Assembly (NCBI GenBank): GCA_002421845.1
Contig: DISL01000066.1
Location: forward strand, 1-17,711
Direction: 5' to 3'
Length of the DNA: 17,711 nucleotides
DNA from: Epsilonproteobacteria bacterium UBA6211
GTDB lineage: Bacteria; Campylobacterota; Campylobacteria; Campylobacterales; Arcobacteraceae
In this document: one piece after another, positions 7,114 to 15,283 of the stretch
Numbering within the stretch: position 1 is the stretch's first letter
Layout of the letters: every line of letters begins with the position of its first letter
Translations under genes and position numbers: made by a program
The notes under the pieces: generated by a model
Databases searched by the model: none
Told to the model about the DNA's origin: nothing
The model's input: only the letters and a program-made list of their open reading frames with translations

Positions 7114-7626
7114 TTACTTATAAAGAATATCGTAAGATGACGGTATAGTAAACTCAAATATATCTTGGTTTATTTTTTTGTTGTAATGTGTATTTGTAAA
7201 TGTAATAGTCACATTGTTTTCAAATTCGTCTAAATACTCAATACCTGTTATATCGCCTGATTTGGCTACTTTGATATTATAGTTTTGTGAATCTACTTTG
7301 TGTGTAAAGTTCTCTTTTTTTGTGGAAGCTTTTTCGATGATAGAAAAAAGGTCTATTTGAATATTGTGTTTTGTAAAAATCACTTGTTCTATTTGCGGCT
7401 CTATTATAGTTACTGCTTTATTTAAAATATATATATTTTTTTCAACCGGAGTTTTATAAAACCAAGCTACTTTACTATCCGTGTCTATTACTATATTGCC
7501 TGTATATTCAACTTTACTGCCGGAAGGGTTTTTGACGGATTGAATAAAATCGGAATTAAATGTTTTAATCGCACCCAAAGCATAAATATTTGATAAAATC
7601 AAACAAAATATTATAAAAATTCTCAA
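7114..7626 (-). CDS. lolA: Periplasmic lipoprotein carrier protein LolA
   Basis: Carries lipoproteins released from the inner membrane across the periplasm. About 170 residues, near the usual 180-200. It starts with a signal peptide, RIFIIFCLILSNIYALG, and the mature part follows the LolA pattern of an incomplete beta-barrel: a helix-like start (KTFNSDFIQSV), a strand pair with YTGNIVIDTDSKVAWFYKTP, the family's F/W-Y-x-x-P region that is close to the R-W-x-Y-x-x-P signature, then IYILNKAVTIIEPQIEQVIF and a C-terminal FEFTIPSSYDI. A reading frame opens further upstream, but the TTG at 7626-7624 is preferred: it is preceded by AAAGGA at a spacing of about six and puts the signal peptide at the very N-terminus. 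secA is divergent, and rnpB follows on the same strand about 20 bases downstream. LolB is generally absent in Campylobacterota, and none is seen here. Confidence 0.85.
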   Translation of the reverse strand: MRIFIIFCLILSNIYALGAIKTFNSDFIQSVKNPSGSKVEYTGNIVIDTDSKVAWFYKTPVEKNIYILNKAVTIIEPQIEQVIFTKHNIQIDLFSIIEKASTKKENFTHKVDSQNYNIKVAKSGDITGIEYLDEFENNVTITFTNTHYNKKINQDIFEFTIPSSYDILYK

Positions 7627-7684
7627 AGATGATTCCTTTAAAGTATAATTTGGTATAATCAAGCCAGAATAGTACCATAATAGG

Positions 7685-7690
7685 TATAAT
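7685..7690 (+). promoter_or_regulatory. Candidate -10 box for secA
   Basis: A perfect TATAAT lies 28 bases before the secA ATG, giving a leader of about 22 bases that contains the AAAGGG ribosome-binding site (7705-7710). The lolA-secA gap also has GTATAAT at 7643-7649 and 7653-7659; the latter, read on the minus strand as TATACC, may serve lolA. Confidence 0.5.
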
Positions 7691-7718
7691 GTTATGATAA
7701 AGAAAAAGGGATAGTTTT

Positions 7719-10319
7719 ATGATAGGCTTTTTAACTAAGATTTTCGGTACAAAAAACGATAAAGAGATTAAAAAATACAAAAAAATAGTAGCACAGATTA
7801 ATGCTAAAGAGGAAGTTTATGCCGCTTTTAGTGATGATGAATTAAAACAAAGATTTGAAGAAATAAAAAGAAGTATCCAAGAGAACAAACAACAACTTGA
7901 TGATGTTTTGATAGACTCTTTTGCTATTACAAGAGAGGCTTCAAAAAGAACTCTTAATATGAGACATCACGATGTACAGCTGATAGGTGGTATGGTTTTA
8001 CATGACGGAAGAATTGCAGAGATGAAAACAGGTGAGGGTAAAACACTTGTTGCTACTTTGGCTGTTGCTCTTAATGCTATGAGCGGTAAAGGTGTACACG
8101 TAGTAACGGTAAATGATTATCTAGCTTCAAGGGATGCAAGAGATTTAGAGCCTTTGTATAACTTTTTGGGGTATAGCGTAGGTGTTATTACAAGCGGTAT
8201 GTATGATGACGAACTGAAAAAAGCTCAATATGATTGTGATATTCTTTACGGTACTAACAATGAATACGGTTTTGATTATCTAAGAGACAATATGAAATAT
8301 AGCCTAAACGAGAAAGTTCAAAGAGCTCATAATTTCGTAATAGTCGATGAGGTTGACTCAATTTTGATAGATGAGGCAAGAACACCTCTTATTATCAGTG
8401 GACCTACTAATAGAAAAAGTACCCATTATGAACAAGCAAATCAGGTTGCACAAAAGTTAGAACGTGGTGAAAAAATAGAACCTACAAAACCTGATGAGCC
8501 TGTTAGAACTACGGGTGATTTTACGGTGGATGAAAAAAATAGAGTTATATTACTCACTGAAGACGGTATTAAAAATGCTGAAAAGCTTTTTGATGTGGAC
8601 AATTTATATTCTTTAGAAAATGCAAAATTATCACATTATCTTGACCAAGCCTTGAAAGCTAACTACCTTTTTGTAAAAGATGTAGATTATGTTGTAAAAG
8701 ACAATCAAGTTATCATCGTAGATGAGTTTACCGGAAGACTTAGTGAAGGGAGACGTTTTAGTGACGGTCTTCATCAAGCCCTAGAGGCAAAAGAGGGTGT
8801 AAAAATCCAAGATGAGTCTCAAACTCTAGCAGACGTAACATTCCAAAATTATTTTAGAATGTACAATAAAATAGCAGGTATGACAGGTACTGCTCAAACT
8901 GAAGCTACTGAGTTTGCAGAGATTTATAATCTGGATGTTGTTTCTATCCCTACAAACGTTCCTATTCAAAGGATGGATAAAAATGACCTTGTATATAAAA
9001 GTGAGAGAGAAAAATTTGAGGCTGTTTGTAAGAGAGTCAAAGAGCTTCATGAAAAAGGTCAACCGGTACTTGTAGGTACTGCAAGTATCGAAAAAAGTGA
9101 GCTTTTAAACACTATTTTGAAAAAAGAGAAAATTCCTCATACGGTATTAAATGCAAAACAACATGATAAAGAGGCTGAAATCATAGCCGAAGCAGGAAAA
9201 AGAGGAGCTGTAACAATAGCTACTAATATGGCAGGACGTGGGGTTGATATTAAACTAACGGATGAAATAAAAGCTCTAGGCGGTCTTGCTATCATAGGTA
9301 CCGAAAGACATGAAAGTAGAAGGATAGATAATCAGCTACGTGGTAGAAGCGGAAGACAAGGTGACGTTGGTGAGTCACAGTTTTATTTGAGTTTGGAAGA
9401 CAATCTTCTTAGAATATTCGGTAGTGATAGAATAAAAACTATTATGGAAAGAATAGGTATCCAAGAGGGTGAACATATAGAATCAAAAATGGTAACACGT
9501 GCTATTGAAAACGCTCAAAAGAAAGTAGAATCTATGCATTTTGAGAGTAGAAAACACTTGCTAGAGTATGATGACGTGGCAAATAAACAAAGAAAAGTAA
9601 TCTATAACTTTAGAGATGAGCTTTTAAATCCTGAATTTGATATTAAAAGTAAGCTTGAAGAAAATATAGTTGAGTATGTACAAACTACGTTATCTAACTT
9701 TGACATCGTAGATGGATTGAATTCCGATGAGTTTAATTATGACGGGATACTTCTTAAAATCAAAGAGGAGTTAAATCTTGAGTTATCACTAGAATCTATA
9801 CAAAGTGAAAATTATTCCGATTTAGAGTCTAAAATAATAGAGCTATTAATGGATAATTATAATGATAAGATGAGTATAGCAGCACCTGAACAAAGAAGTG
9901 AAATAGAAAGAATACTTTATCTTCAAATACTAGATAATGCTTGGAGAGACCATTTGTACTCTATGGATACTCTAAAAACAGGTATCGGACTTCGTGGATA
10001 TAACCAAAAAGACCCGTTAGTTGAGTATAAAAAAGAGAGTTACAATATGTTTATGGAGCTTATAGCTTCTATCAAACTAGAAATCGTAAAAGTGTTATTT
10101 TCACTTAGATTAAAGGGTGAAGAGAGAGAAAAAGAGGTAATTGAAAATATCGTTCATGATATGGAAGCAAGTACAAAAAACTCTATTACAAATACTGATT
10201 TAAGTGCTGCTTTGGAAAAGAAAATTGCTAGAAACGAGCCTTGTCCATGCGGAAGCGGTAAAAAATATAAACAATGTTGCGGTGTAAGCGGTCCTAAAAA
10301 AGGTTTATTAGCTAGATAA
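7719..10319 (+). CDS. secA: Preprotein translocase ATPase SecA
   Basis: Cytosolic/membrane-bound motor that drives unfolded preproteins through SecYEG. Full length at 866 residues. Visible: Walker A MKTGEGKTL with Lys108; VTVNDYLASRDA; the NEYGFDYLRDN motif (181-191); Walker B VDEVDSILIDEART (209-222); the preprotein cross-linking region after about 230; TGRLSEGRRFSDGLHQALEAKEG; GMTGTAQTEATEFAEIY; ATNMAGRGVDI and GRSGRQGDVGESQFYLS in the second helicase domain; a helical scaffold; and a C-terminal zinc motif C842-P-C844, then C853-C854, spaced as in other SecA proteins but with Cys instead of the fourth His of E. coli. The zinc tail binds SecB/phospholipids in other species. AAAGGG eight bases upstream and TATAAT at 7685 support the ATG. 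The permease gene begins five bases after the stop, so the two are surely cotranscribed. Divergent from lolA. Confidence 0.98.
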   Translation: MIGFLTKIFGTKNDKEIKKYKKIVAQINAKEEVYAAFSDDELKQRFEEIKRSIQENKQQLDDVLIDSFAITREASKRTLNMRHHDVQLIGGMVLHDGRIAEMKTGEGKTLVATLAVALNAMSGKGVHVVTVNDYLASRDARDLEPLYNFLGYSVGVITSGMYDDELKKAQYDCDILYGTNNEYGFDYLRDNMKYSLNEKVQRAHNFVIVDEVDSILIDEARTPLIISGPTNRKSTHYEQANQVAQKLERGEKIEPTKPDEPVRTTGDFTVDEKNRVILLTEDGIKNAEKLFDVDNLYSLENAKLSHYLDQALKANYLFVKDVDYVVKDNQVIIVDEFTGRLSEGRRFSDGLHQALEAKEGVKIQDESQTLADVTFQNYFRMYNKIAGMTGTAQTEATEFAEIYNLDVVSIPTNVPIQRMDKNDLVYKSEREKFEAVCKRVKELHEKGQPVLVGTASIEKSELLNTILKKEKIPHTVLNAKQHDKEAEIIAEAGKRGAVTIATNMAGRGVDIKLTDEIKALGGLAIIGTERHESRRIDNQLRGRSGRQGDVGESQFYLSLEDNLLRIFGSDRIKTIMERIGIQEGEHIESKMVTRAIENAQKKVESMHFESRKHLLEYDDVANKQRKVIYNFRDELLNPEFDIKSKLEENIVEYVQTTLSNFDIVDGLNSDEFNYDGILLKIKEELNLELSLESIQSENYSDLESKIIELLMDNYNDKMSIAAPEQRSEIERILYLQILDNAWRDHLYSMDTLKTGIGLRGYNQKDPLVEYKKESYNMFMELIASIKLEIVKVLFSLRLKGEEREKEVIENIVHDMEASTKNSITNTDLSAALEKKIARNEPCPCGSGKKYKQCCGVSGPKKGLLAR

Positions 10320-10324
10320 TAACA

Positions 10325-11527
10325 ATGAATAAAAAATTTATTAACTATATCATATTTAAATATTTAAGGTTTGATAAAACAAATCCTTTTATAAGTATTA
10401 GCGGTATTTTAGCCTTTTTGGGTGTTGCCGTGGGTATAATGGTACTTATCCTTACTATGGCAATAATGAACGGTACGCAAAAAGAGTTTGAAAGAAAGCT
10501 ATTTACTATGAATTACCCTTTGAGTATTTATCCGAAAATGGAAAATAGTGTCACAAAAGAGCTAGTGAGTGCACTTGAAGAGAAATTTCCTGAGTTTATA
10601 TTTTCTCCTTATATATCTACACAAGCTATTGTTGAACATAACAAAAAAATGGCGGGTGGAGTCGTATTTGGAGTTGATAGTACAAAAGAAGTACTTGTAA
10701 ATGCCATATATAAAGAAGCTGTTGATGGAAAAGTTTTTGATAAGTATGATTTGATAGTAGGTAACGGTATCAAAGAAAATGTACATTCTTACGGTAATGA
10801 GAAAGTTACCTTGTACTTCACAAATATAACACCAAGCGGACTATCTATGATGCCTAAAATGAAAAGATTTGAGATAGCTTCTAGTTTCAAATCAGGTCTA
10901 AATGCTTACGACAACGCTTATATGTACACTTCCATAGAGGCATTAACAAGTATTTTAGGGAAAGATGAAAATGTGTATGACGGAATACATATTTATTCAA
11001 AAGACCCTTTTAAAGATATAAACGATATTAAAAGTGCATTACCTTTTGATGTAGGTGTTGTTGGATGGTGGCAACAAAACGGTAATTTTTTTGCAGCTAT
11101 GGAGCTTGAAAAAAGGGCATTATTCGTAGTTTTGATGCTTATTATTTTGATAGCATCTTTGAATATTATAAGTTCTCTTCTTATGACTGTTATGAGTAGA
11201 AGAAAAGAGATAGCTTTGATGCTTTCTATGGGTGTTTCTTCAAAAGAGATAAAAATGATATTTTTACGTTTGGGTATGATTATAGGGGTGAGCGGAATCG
11301 TAATAGGGCTAGTATTTGGTTTTAGCGGTATGTTTATACTTGATAAGTTTGATATTATCTCTTTACCTGCTGATGTTTACGGTACTTCTAAACTACCTTT
11401 GGAACTTGCCGTGAGTGATTTTTTGATGATACTTTTCGGTTCACTTACAATAGTATATTTAGCCTCTTTATATCCTGCTTATAAGGCAACTAAAATAGAT
11501 GTTTTGGATGTTCTTAGAAACGAATAA
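10325..11527 (+). CDS. LolC/LolE-type lipoprotein-releasing ABC transporter permease
   Basis: Inner-membrane permease of the MacB/FtsX fold that, with the LolD ATPase, extracts lipoproteins and loads LolA. 400 residues, family-typical. Topology: short N-terminal amphipathic segment (FINYIIFKYLRFDK), TM1 about 23-48 (ISISGILAFLGVAVGIMVL), a roughly 215-residue periplasmic domain, TM2 about 266-290, TM3 about 314-339, TM4 about 364-384, ending SLYPAYKATKIDVLDVLRNE, a characteristic LolC/E tail. The cytoplasmic turn SRRKEIALMLSMGVSSKEI (291-309) is the region contacting the ATPase. Only one such gene is present, so it may act as a single-permease (LolF-like) complex; LolD is not in the window. 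It follows secA by five bases and faces lolA's operon, a sensible grouping of secretion and lipoprotein sorting. It converges with the AsmA-like gene, leaving 11 bases between stops. Confidence 0.88.
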   Translation: MNKKFINYIIFKYLRFDKTNPFISISGILAFLGVAVGIMVLILTMAIMNGTQKEFERKLFTMNYPLSIYPKMENSVTKELVSALEEKFPEFIFSPYISTQAIVEHNKKMAGGVVFGVDSTKEVLVNAIYKEAVDGKVFDKYDLIVGNGIKENVHSYGNEKVTLYFTNITPSGLSMMPKMKRFEIASSFKSGLNAYDNAYMYTSIEALTSILGKDENVYDGIHIYSKDPFKDINDIKSALPFDVGVVGWWQQNGNFFAAMELEKRALFVVLMLIILIASLNIISSLLMTVMSRRKEIALMLSMGVSSKEIKMIFLRLGMIIGVSGIVIGLVFGFSGMFILDKFDIISLPADVYGTSKLPLELAVSDFLMILFGSLTIVYLASLYPAYKATKIDVLDVLRNE

Positions 11528-11538
11528 TAGCTTAGTTT

Positions 11539-14100
11539 TTATTCAAATATCTTAAGAGGTGAGGTTATTATCCTCTTAAGTATATTTGTAGCTCCGTTGA
11601 GTGCATCCGATGTTGCAAATGTCTCAATTTTTGGGTCATCTATATCACCGCTTACTTTTGTAGATAGTGTAACACTCTCATCATCACCTAAAAATATATA
11701 TCCAATGACTGGGATGTGTTTTACGACTTTTGTATAGTCTTTTAGTATAACTACACTTATATTACCGTCTAGTAATCTATTTTTTTTATCAATTTGAAGA
11801 TTACCTACCAAATCTGACCTTGAACCTTGTAAATACCCTTCATAGATATTGAATACACTATTTTGTGTATCGTAAGTGACGTTTAGTTGACCGTTTTTGA
11901 CCAAAAATCCGTCATAACCTATACCGTCTTTTAGTGCTCTATATGCTGAAGGTATAGCCAAAAGAGGATTTATAATAGCAGGTGATGTTTCTATAAAGGT
12001 TAGGAGATTATTTAAAAGGGCAATATTTTGTAGTGTACTCTCTTCGATATTGATTGTTCCCATATATATGTCATCTTTTGAATTCGATTTATGCAAATCT
12101 ATATTTACTTTGCCGTTTTTTATGATATTTTTTTCTATAAAAGTATTGATAAACGTATCGCTAAGATTTGTACCTTTGATTTTGGTTGATTCTTTTTGTT
12201 TTTTAACTTCCAAAGTACTATTTTGATAGTTGGATATAAAAGTAGTATCGTAACCTGATTTAATTAATTTAAAATTATCCGATAATATGTTTGAGTCATT
12301 GTACAATAGTTTTCCGTTTGTAGAATTTATCGTTAATTCATATTTAAAGTTTTTATCTTCTGATTCATTGTCCGTATCTTTATAATTGACATCATAATCT
12401 TTTAAATCAATATTTATTTTATCGCCGTTCATAGTCATATTTATCGTATTGTTGTCATCTAGTAAAGATAAAATATCTTGTTTGTATGAACCTTTAAAGT
12501 TATATGATTTGATAGGCTCATTACTTTTATATAGTACTGAATCCTTGAATGTTACGTTTGTCTCAAAGTTAATATCCGAATAATCTTTGAATTTTAAATT
12601 TAAAGAACACTGTTTGATATTTGAGAGGTCTATATCTTTATTAAAATATGGTTGTAATAAAAGTAGATTATCCAAATTAATATCAAAAACATCACCTTTT
12701 TGTTCCAATTTAAAACCTAAATTATCCAAAGTTAAAGTACTGTTTGTTAAATCGTATGAAAAGTCTGATGTATGATTTGAAATGTTGATTATCTCGTTTT
12801 TTTGAGCTTTTACTTTAAAATTTGTTATATTTCCGGTACCTTTAATCATCTGTGTATTCGTATCGATAGTCATATTTCCCGTAGCATCTATCAAATCTTT
12901 TATTGAAGCATCAAAATTTTTAACTTGGATTAGATAATCTTGTAATAAAACACTCCCTTTTCTTGCAAAAAAATCAAAGTTACCTATTTTGATATAGGCA
13001 TTGTTTATATCAAATGCACCACTAGCATGAACCGTGGAATCACTCAAATTCACCTTTATCATGACACTAGCTTTTGTATTTCCGTTTTCTTGTATAAGCG
13101 GTATATCTATATCGTAAGCTTTGAGGATATTTAATATTTTATTATCCAGTAAATAGTCTGTTTTGATATTTACCAGTAAGGTTGGTTTTGGTGCATCTAC
13201 CAAATCCGATATTTCTACAAAGCTACCGTCTATTGATATATTTTTGTATATGGGATTGGTAAGATTAAAGGATAATGTATTGTTTTGGTATATAACTTCT
13301 ATATTTTCTGTATTTACAAAATCTAGCTTTTCATGAAATCTAATTTTTGCATTTTTGACATTAGCTTTACCTTCAAGGGAGTTAATCAACACCGTTTGTT
13401 GTGTCAAATCAAATCTACCTTTTAGGTATTCCAAACTATATTCTCCAAAAACACTATCATACATCCATTGCTCTATGGTAGGGTGTAAATCAACAAAATC
13501 CTTGACAAATTTGATATTTTCTATCCCTTTTGTATCTATAAAAAAATCTATATAGTTTTTTGTTACGTTTATACCCAAGCTTCCATCGACCATAGCATAT
13601 TTAAAATCACCGAAGTAATTCATGTTCAGTTCGTCTAAATCTATTTTTATTTTACCTGAAGTTGTTATATCGTAGCTTTTTATCAGTAATGATTCTATAT
13701 CAAGCTCAACTATATTGCCTTTTAGGATAGGTTTTGCATTGACCGTTAATAAGTTATTATCAAAGAAAAAAACCTCTTTGTTATAAGAAATTGAAAATTC
13801 TTCGTCTTTTATAGTACAAAGTCCTATTTCTATTTTGTTGAAGTATTTTAAAATTTCCCAAATGTAATTTACGGTTTGTTTGATGTCTATATCTTCATCT
13901 GCAGTTTCTTCAAGTTTACCAAGTTCTATTTTTTGTGCAGTTAGTGTTAATTTGTCGTCTAATTTTACGTATAATTGTTCCACATAATAAGAATTAAACC
14001 TAAAATTGTCTATACTTACGCCAAAATATCTAATTTTTACGTATAAGGCGGCTACAATAAGTAATAATATAAGAAATATCGCGGTAAATAGTTTGTTCAT
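11539..14100 (-). CDS. AsmA/YhdP-like membrane-anchored protein with DUF3971-type C-terminus
   Basis: 853 residues: a single N-terminal membrane anchor (about 4-22, LFTAIFLILLLIVAALYV) followed by a long periplasmic part made of repeating beta-strand units, many of the form 'hydrophobic-x-G-x-hydrophobic' ending in Asp/Asn, as expected for a lipid-carrying beta-groove. The C-terminal region (about 715-853) carries FLVKNGQLNVTYDTQNSVF, YLQGSRSDLVGNLQID, KHIPVIGYIFLGDDESVTLSTKVSGDIDDPKIE, which matches the conserved end of YhdP/AsmA-type proteins. Proteins of this group are implicated in phospholipid movement between inner and outer membranes in other Gram-negatives; here that role is inferred. 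The ATG at 14100-14098 lies inside the 5' end of the divergent mltG. Upstream TACTAT (minus strand, 14128-14123) could be a -10 box. It converges on the lipoprotein permease gene. Confidence 0.8.
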   Translation of the reverse strand: MNKLFTAIFLILLLIVAALYVKIRYFGVSIDNFRFNSYYVEQLYVKLDDKLTLTAQKIELGKLEETADEDIDIKQTVNYIWEILKYFNKIEIGLCTIKDEEFSISYNKEVFFFDNNLLTVNAKPILKGNIVELDIESLLIKSYDITTSGKIKIDLDELNMNYFGDFKYAMVDGSLGINVTKNYIDFFIDTKGIENIKFVKDFVDLHPTIEQWMYDSVFGEYSLEYLKGRFDLTQQTVLINSLEGKANVKNAKIRFHEKLDFVNTENIEVIYQNNTLSFNLTNPIYKNISIDGSFVEISDLVDAPKPTLLVNIKTDYLLDNKILNILKAYDIDIPLIQENGNTKASVMIKVNLSDSTVHASGAFDINNAYIKIGNFDFFARKGSVLLQDYLIQVKNFDASIKDLIDATGNMTIDTNTQMIKGTGNITNFKVKAQKNEIINISNHTSDFSYDLTNSTLTLDNLGFKLEQKGDVFDINLDNLLLLQPYFNKDIDLSNIKQCSLNLKFKDYSDINFETNVTFKDSVLYKSNEPIKSYNFKGSYKQDILSLLDDNNTINMTMNGDKINIDLKDYDVNYKDTDNESEDKNFKYELTINSTNGKLLYNDSNILSDNFKLIKSGYDTTFISNYQNSTLEVKKQKESTKIKGTNLSDTFINTFIEKNIIKNGKVNIDLHKSNSKDDIYMGTINIEESTLQNIALLNNLLTFIETSPAIINPLLAIPSAYRALKDGIGYDGFLVKNGQLNVTYDTQNSVFNIYEGYLQGSRSDLVGNLQIDKKNRLLDGNISVVILKDYTKVVKHIPVIGYIFLGDDESVTLSTKVSGDIDDPKIETFATSDALNGATNILKRIITSPLKIFE
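11545..11587. terminator. Long inverted repeat at the convergent lolC-type / AsmA-like gene ends
   Basis: AAATATCTTAAGAGG (11545-11559) is mirrored by CCTCTTAAG (11572-11580), one unpaired T (11581), and ATATTT (11582-11587), giving 15 pairs with one bulge around a 12-base loop. It starts 18 bases after the permease stop and lies wholly inside the last codons of the AsmA-like gene, coding for the repeated-looking peptide LKRIITSPLKI. It could stop transcription from both sides, but neither strand has a proper T tract after the stem, so a canonical intrinsic terminator is not assured. Confidence 0.45.
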
Positions 14101-15160
14101 ATTTGAATTAGTTTCCGTATTAATAGTATCTACTTTGTTTTATCTGAGTATTAATGTACATTCATCTAGGATTATTTTTATACCTCAGGGTTCAACGAAC
14201 AGCATTATATCATATTTATCTAAAAGTGGGTATGAGTTAAACAACATTGATAACCTTTATATTAGGTTGTTTTTAGGGTATCCTCAAAGCGGTTGGATAG
14301 ATTTGGGTTCAACAAAAATGACCAAAGGTGATTTTTTGTATAAACTTACAACATCAAAAGCTGCAATGAAAAGTGTTACTTTGATACCTGGAGAAACATA
14401 TCACGACTTCTTTCTTAAGGTAAGTTCTGAGATGAATTTATCGTATGATAAGCTTATGGAAGTTTATAATGATATGAAAGTAAAAGATGACGGTAATATT
14501 TTGGCAGAAACATACAATATTCCAATAGGTATGGATGAACAATATCTGGTGTATTATCTTATCAGTCACACACAAAGAAAATACTCTGAAGTTAGTAAAA
14601 AGATATTCGGTAAATATGATAAAGAACACTGGTACACATATATTAGAGTTGCTTCTATAGTTCAAAAAGAGGCGGCAAATGAGCAAGAGATGCCTTTGGT
14701 TGCAAGTGTCGTTTATAATAGGCTAAAACGTGGTATGCCGTTACAAATGGACGGAACATTGAAATACGGTGAGTTTTCCAAAAGGACGATAACTCCTACA
14801 ATAATCAAAGATGATGAAAGCCCTTATAATACCTATAAGTTCAAAGGTTTGCCTGAACATCCGGTGTGTAACGTATCTTTAAACGCTCTAGTAGCAGCTA
14901 TTAAGCCTAAAAATACGGACTTTTTATATTTTGTACGTGATAAAACTACAACCACACATATTTTTAGTAAAACATATAAAGAGCATGTTGATAATATTAG
15001 TTACACAAAAGCTGAAGAATTAAAGGCAAAAACTTTACCGGTTAGTGCCAAAAAAGAGCCTGTGCCGCAGATTCATACGAAAAATCAAATTGAGCCTTCG
15101 GTATTTAGCGAACCTACAAAACCTATTGATATTAAGTCACTTTTTGAGACTATAAAGTAG
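14093..15160 (+). CDS. mltG: Endolytic murein transglycosylase MltG (YceG-like)
   Basis: Inner-membrane lytic transglycosylase that cuts nascent glycan strands and may set their length. From TTG 14093 it has 355 residues: TM about 3-20 (IFELVSVLIVSTLFYLSI), a LysM-like region around IIFIPQGSTNSIISYLSKSG, then the YceG catalytic domain: SVTLIPGETYHDF, RVASIVQKEA with catalytic Glu193, VASVVYNRLKRGMPLQMDGTLKYG (203-226), DDESPYNTYKFKGLPEHPVCN (241-260) and a FVRDKTTTTHIFSKTYKEH end. A Pro/Lys-rich tail follows. The frame is open to 14006, but those extra residues lie antisense within the AsmA-like gene; TTG 14093 puts the membrane segment at the N-terminus. No good ATG exists and the ribosome-binding site is weak (GCGGTAAA), so the start is uncertain. 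Start regions of the two divergent genes overlap by eight bases. A terminator follows. Confidence 0.88.
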   Translation: MFIFELVSVLIVSTLFYLSINVHSSRIIFIPQGSTNSIISYLSKSGYELNNIDNLYIRLFLGYPQSGWIDLGSTKMTKGDFLYKLTTSKAAMKSVTLIPGETYHDFFLKVSSEMNLSYDKLMEVYNDMKVKDDGNILAETYNIPIGMDEQYLVYYLISHTQRKYSEVSKKIFGKYDKEHWYTYIRVASIVQKEAANEQEMPLVASVVYNRLKRGMPLQMDGTLKYGEFSKRTITPTIIKDDESPYNTYKFKGLPEHPVCNVSLNALVAAIKPKNTDFLYFVRDKTTTTHIFSKTYKEHVDNISYTKAEELKAKTLPVSAKKEPVPQIHTKNQIEPSVFSEPTKPIDIKSLFETIK

Positions 15161-15197
15161 CAATGTGACAAAAAGTAACATACATCTGCTTTTTTTT
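15159..15197 (+). terminator. Intrinsic terminator of mltG
   Basis: AGCAATGT (15159-15166, starting within the TAG stop) pairs with ACAT-C-TGCT (15182-15190; C15186 bulged), a stem of eight pairs around a 15-base A-rich loop, directly followed by seven further T (15191-15197). A competing fold pairs ACATCTGC with GCAGTTGT across the T run, but the first fits the intrinsic-terminator layout and position. Confidence 0.65.
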
Positions 15198-15215
15198 AGC
15201 AGTTGTGTGTAACTT

Positions 15216-15221
15216 TATACT
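15216..15221 (+). promoter_or_regulatory. Candidate -10 box for icd
   Basis: TATACT lies just after the mltG terminator and 62 bases before the icd ATG, giving a leader of about 56 bases. A second candidate, TATAAA near 15233, would give a shorter leader. The T-rich stretch upstream suits Campylobacterota promoters, which usually lack a defined -35. Confidence 0.4.
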
Positions 15222-15283
15222 ACACTATGAATATAAATGTTACTATTCAATTATCCAATAAACAACTTTTAGGAGAATTGAAA

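Noticed and set aside
7627..7662. Upstream TTG extension of lolA
   Set aside because: It adds twelve residues before the signal peptide, while TTG 7626 has AAAGGA at good spacing.
10260..10284. SecA zinc motif with Cys in place of the fourth His as an anomaly
   Set aside because: CxC-x8-CC is a common variant of the SecA tail and should still bind zinc.
12587..13555. Short plus-strand frames inside the AsmA-like gene (12587-12775 and 13355-13555)
   Set aside because: Antisense shadows with no motif and no initiation signals.
14006..14092. Longer N-terminus of MltG
   Set aside because: These codons run antisense through the AsmA-like signal anchor and place 29 unlikely residues before the membrane segment.
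15203..15283. Longer N-terminus of isocitrate dehydrogenase
   Set aside because: It would translate through the likely -10 box and leader; the ATG at 15284 has AGGAG and gives the family length.
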